A stretch of DNA of 14,403 nucleotides from Betaproteobacteria bacterium (GTDB taxonomy: Bacteria; Pseudomonadota; Gammaproteobacteria; Burkholderiales; Rhodocyclaceae): assembly GCA_028868235.1 (NCBI GenBank), contig JAGWUW010000024.1:1-14403 (forward strand), written 5' to 3'. Below are positions 13,698 to 14,403 of the stretch, piece after piece. Made by a program: the position numbers and the translations under genes. Below the pieces are notes generated by a model that saw only the letters and a list, made by a program, of their open reading frames with translations, had not been told where the DNA came from and ran no database searches. Position 1 is the stretch's first letter; each line of letters opens with the position of its first letter.

Positions 13698-14403
13698 ATG
13701 AGCCAACCAAACATGAAACCGGTCTGGATCGTAGACGACGATCGTTCCATCCGCTGGGTCCTGGAGAAGACCCTGTCCCGCGAGGGCATCCCGTTCAAGA
13801 GCTACGCCTCGGCTACCGAGGCAATTTCGCAGCTGGAACAGGGCATCGAGCCACCGCAGGTATTGATGTCCGATATCCGCATGCCGGGCCAGTCCGGACT
13901 GGAATTGCTACAGGAAGTGAAGACCCGCTTCCCGTCTGTGCCGGTCATCATCATGACAGCCTACTCCGACTTGGAAAGTGCCGTCGCGGCCTTCCAGGGG
14001 GGAGCCTTTGAATACCTGCCCAAGCCGTTTGATGTCGACCAGGCGGTCGAACTAATTCGCCGCGCCATTGATGAATCGATGCACCAGAGCGGTGCATCTG
14101 AGGAAGAGGGACTGGTTCCGGAGATTCTCGGTCAAGCGCCGGCCATGCAGGAGGTCTTCAGGGCGATCGGCAGGCTCGCGCTGTCGCATGCCACGGTGCT
14201 GATCACCGGCGAATCCGGTTCCGGCAAGGAATTGGTTGCCCGTGCGCTGCACCGGCATAGCCCGCGCGCCGACAAACCGTTCATCGCCATCAACACGGCA
14301 GCTATTCCCAAGGATTTGTTGGAGTCCGAATTGTTCGGCCACGAGCGCGGCGCCTTTACCGGGGCGCAGGCCCAGCGGCGCGGCCGTTTCGAGCAGGCCG
14401 AGG
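13698..14403 (+). CDS. ntrC: Nitrogen regulation response regulator NtrC (3'-truncated by window edge)
   Basis: A sigma-54-dependent enhancer-binding activator that, when phosphorylated by NtrB, drives glnA and other nitrogen genes. The first 235 residues are present and the frame stays open to the last base. The receiver domain (about 7-122) has acidic pocket D13-D15, phospho-acceptor D59 in SDIRMPG, T87 and K109 in LPKPFD. The AAA+ domain begins near 140 with Walker A GESGSGKE (171-178) and the sigma-54 contact loop GAFTGA (218-223). The rest of the AAA+ domain and the Fis-type DNA-binding domain lie beyond the window. ATG 13698 gives a normal N-terminus, with ATG 13713 as the alternative; neither has a clear Shine-Dalgarno. 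The NtrC dyad at 6001-6015 is a predicted target. Confidence 0.96.
   Translation, partial: MSQPNMKPVWIVDDDRSIRWVLEKTLSREGIPFKSYASATEAISQLEQGIEPPQVLMSDIRMPGQSGLELLQEVKTRFPSVPVIIMTAYSDLESAVAAFQGGAFEYLPKPFDVDQAVELIRRAIDESMHQSGASEEEGLVPEILGQAPAMQEVFRAIGRLALSHATVLITGESGSGKELVARALHRHSPRADKPFIAINTAAIPKDLLESELFGHERGAFTGAQAQRRGRFEQAE

Noticed and set aside
1..14403. CRISPR arrays, tRNA/rRNA genes, insertion sequences, phage or toxin-antitoxin genes
   Set aside because: No regular spaced repeats, cloverleaf or rRNA-like sequence, transposase motifs or paired small toxin-antitoxin frames were seen on either strand by reading. I could not run dedicated search tools.

Overview
The window is a stretch of ordinary-looking chromosome from a GC-rich Gram-negative bacterium. 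The protein sequences and the glnA/ntrB/ntrC neighbourhood suggest a betaproteobacterium, most likely Rhodocyclaceae (Dechloromonas/Azonexus-like). That placement rests on pattern recognition, not on a database search. I see no rRNA, tRNA, CRISPR array, transposase or phage gene.

Layout from left to right. (1) 1-993: a PAS-GGDEF diguanylate cyclase, possibly cut at its 5' end by the window edge. (2) 1134-2039: gluQ (glutamyl-Q tRNA(Asp) synthetase), preceded by a nested inverted repeat at 1050-1110. (3) 2023-5557, minus strand: a tight four-gene cluster transcribed rhodanese -> nadA -> EEP-family phosphodiesterase (YbhP-like) -> clsB (cardiolipin synthase B). The last gene converges on gluQ and overlaps it by 17 bp. 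(4) 5558-6200: a long intergenic region. It holds what looks like a decayed reading frame and then a textbook nitrogen-control region for glnA: an NtrC site, a weaker second site, a sigma-54 -24/-12 element and a leader hairpin. (5) 6201-7616: glnA, followed by a strong intrinsic terminator. (6) 7724-8173: a small secreted DUF4124 protein. (7) 8245-12489, minus strand: an RND efflux pair, a lipoprotein adaptor followed by the inner-membrane pump. Its promoter carries a 20-bp palindromic operator between -35 and -10, but no local repressor gene is visible. (8) 12602-14403: ntrB and the start of ntrC, which runs off the right edge.

How the genes work together. NtrB/NtrC form the nitrogen two-component system, and the NtrC and sigma-54 sites upstream of glnA are its expected target, so regulator and target lie about 6 kb apart. 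The RND operon lies inverted between glnA/DUF4124 and ntrBC, and its operator occupies the same 112-bp divergent gap as the ntrB promoter. The minus-strand cluster combines NAD synthesis (nadA, an Fe-S enzyme), a sulfur-transfer domain protein and phospholipid/phosphodiester enzymes. The clsB-YbhP pairing matches the ybhP-clsB arrangement in E. coli.

I found no convincing undescribed system. The points most worth a second look are the repressor-less RND operator shared with the ntrB promoter region, the decayed frame next to the glnA control region, the glnA leader hairpin and the nested repeat before gluQ.
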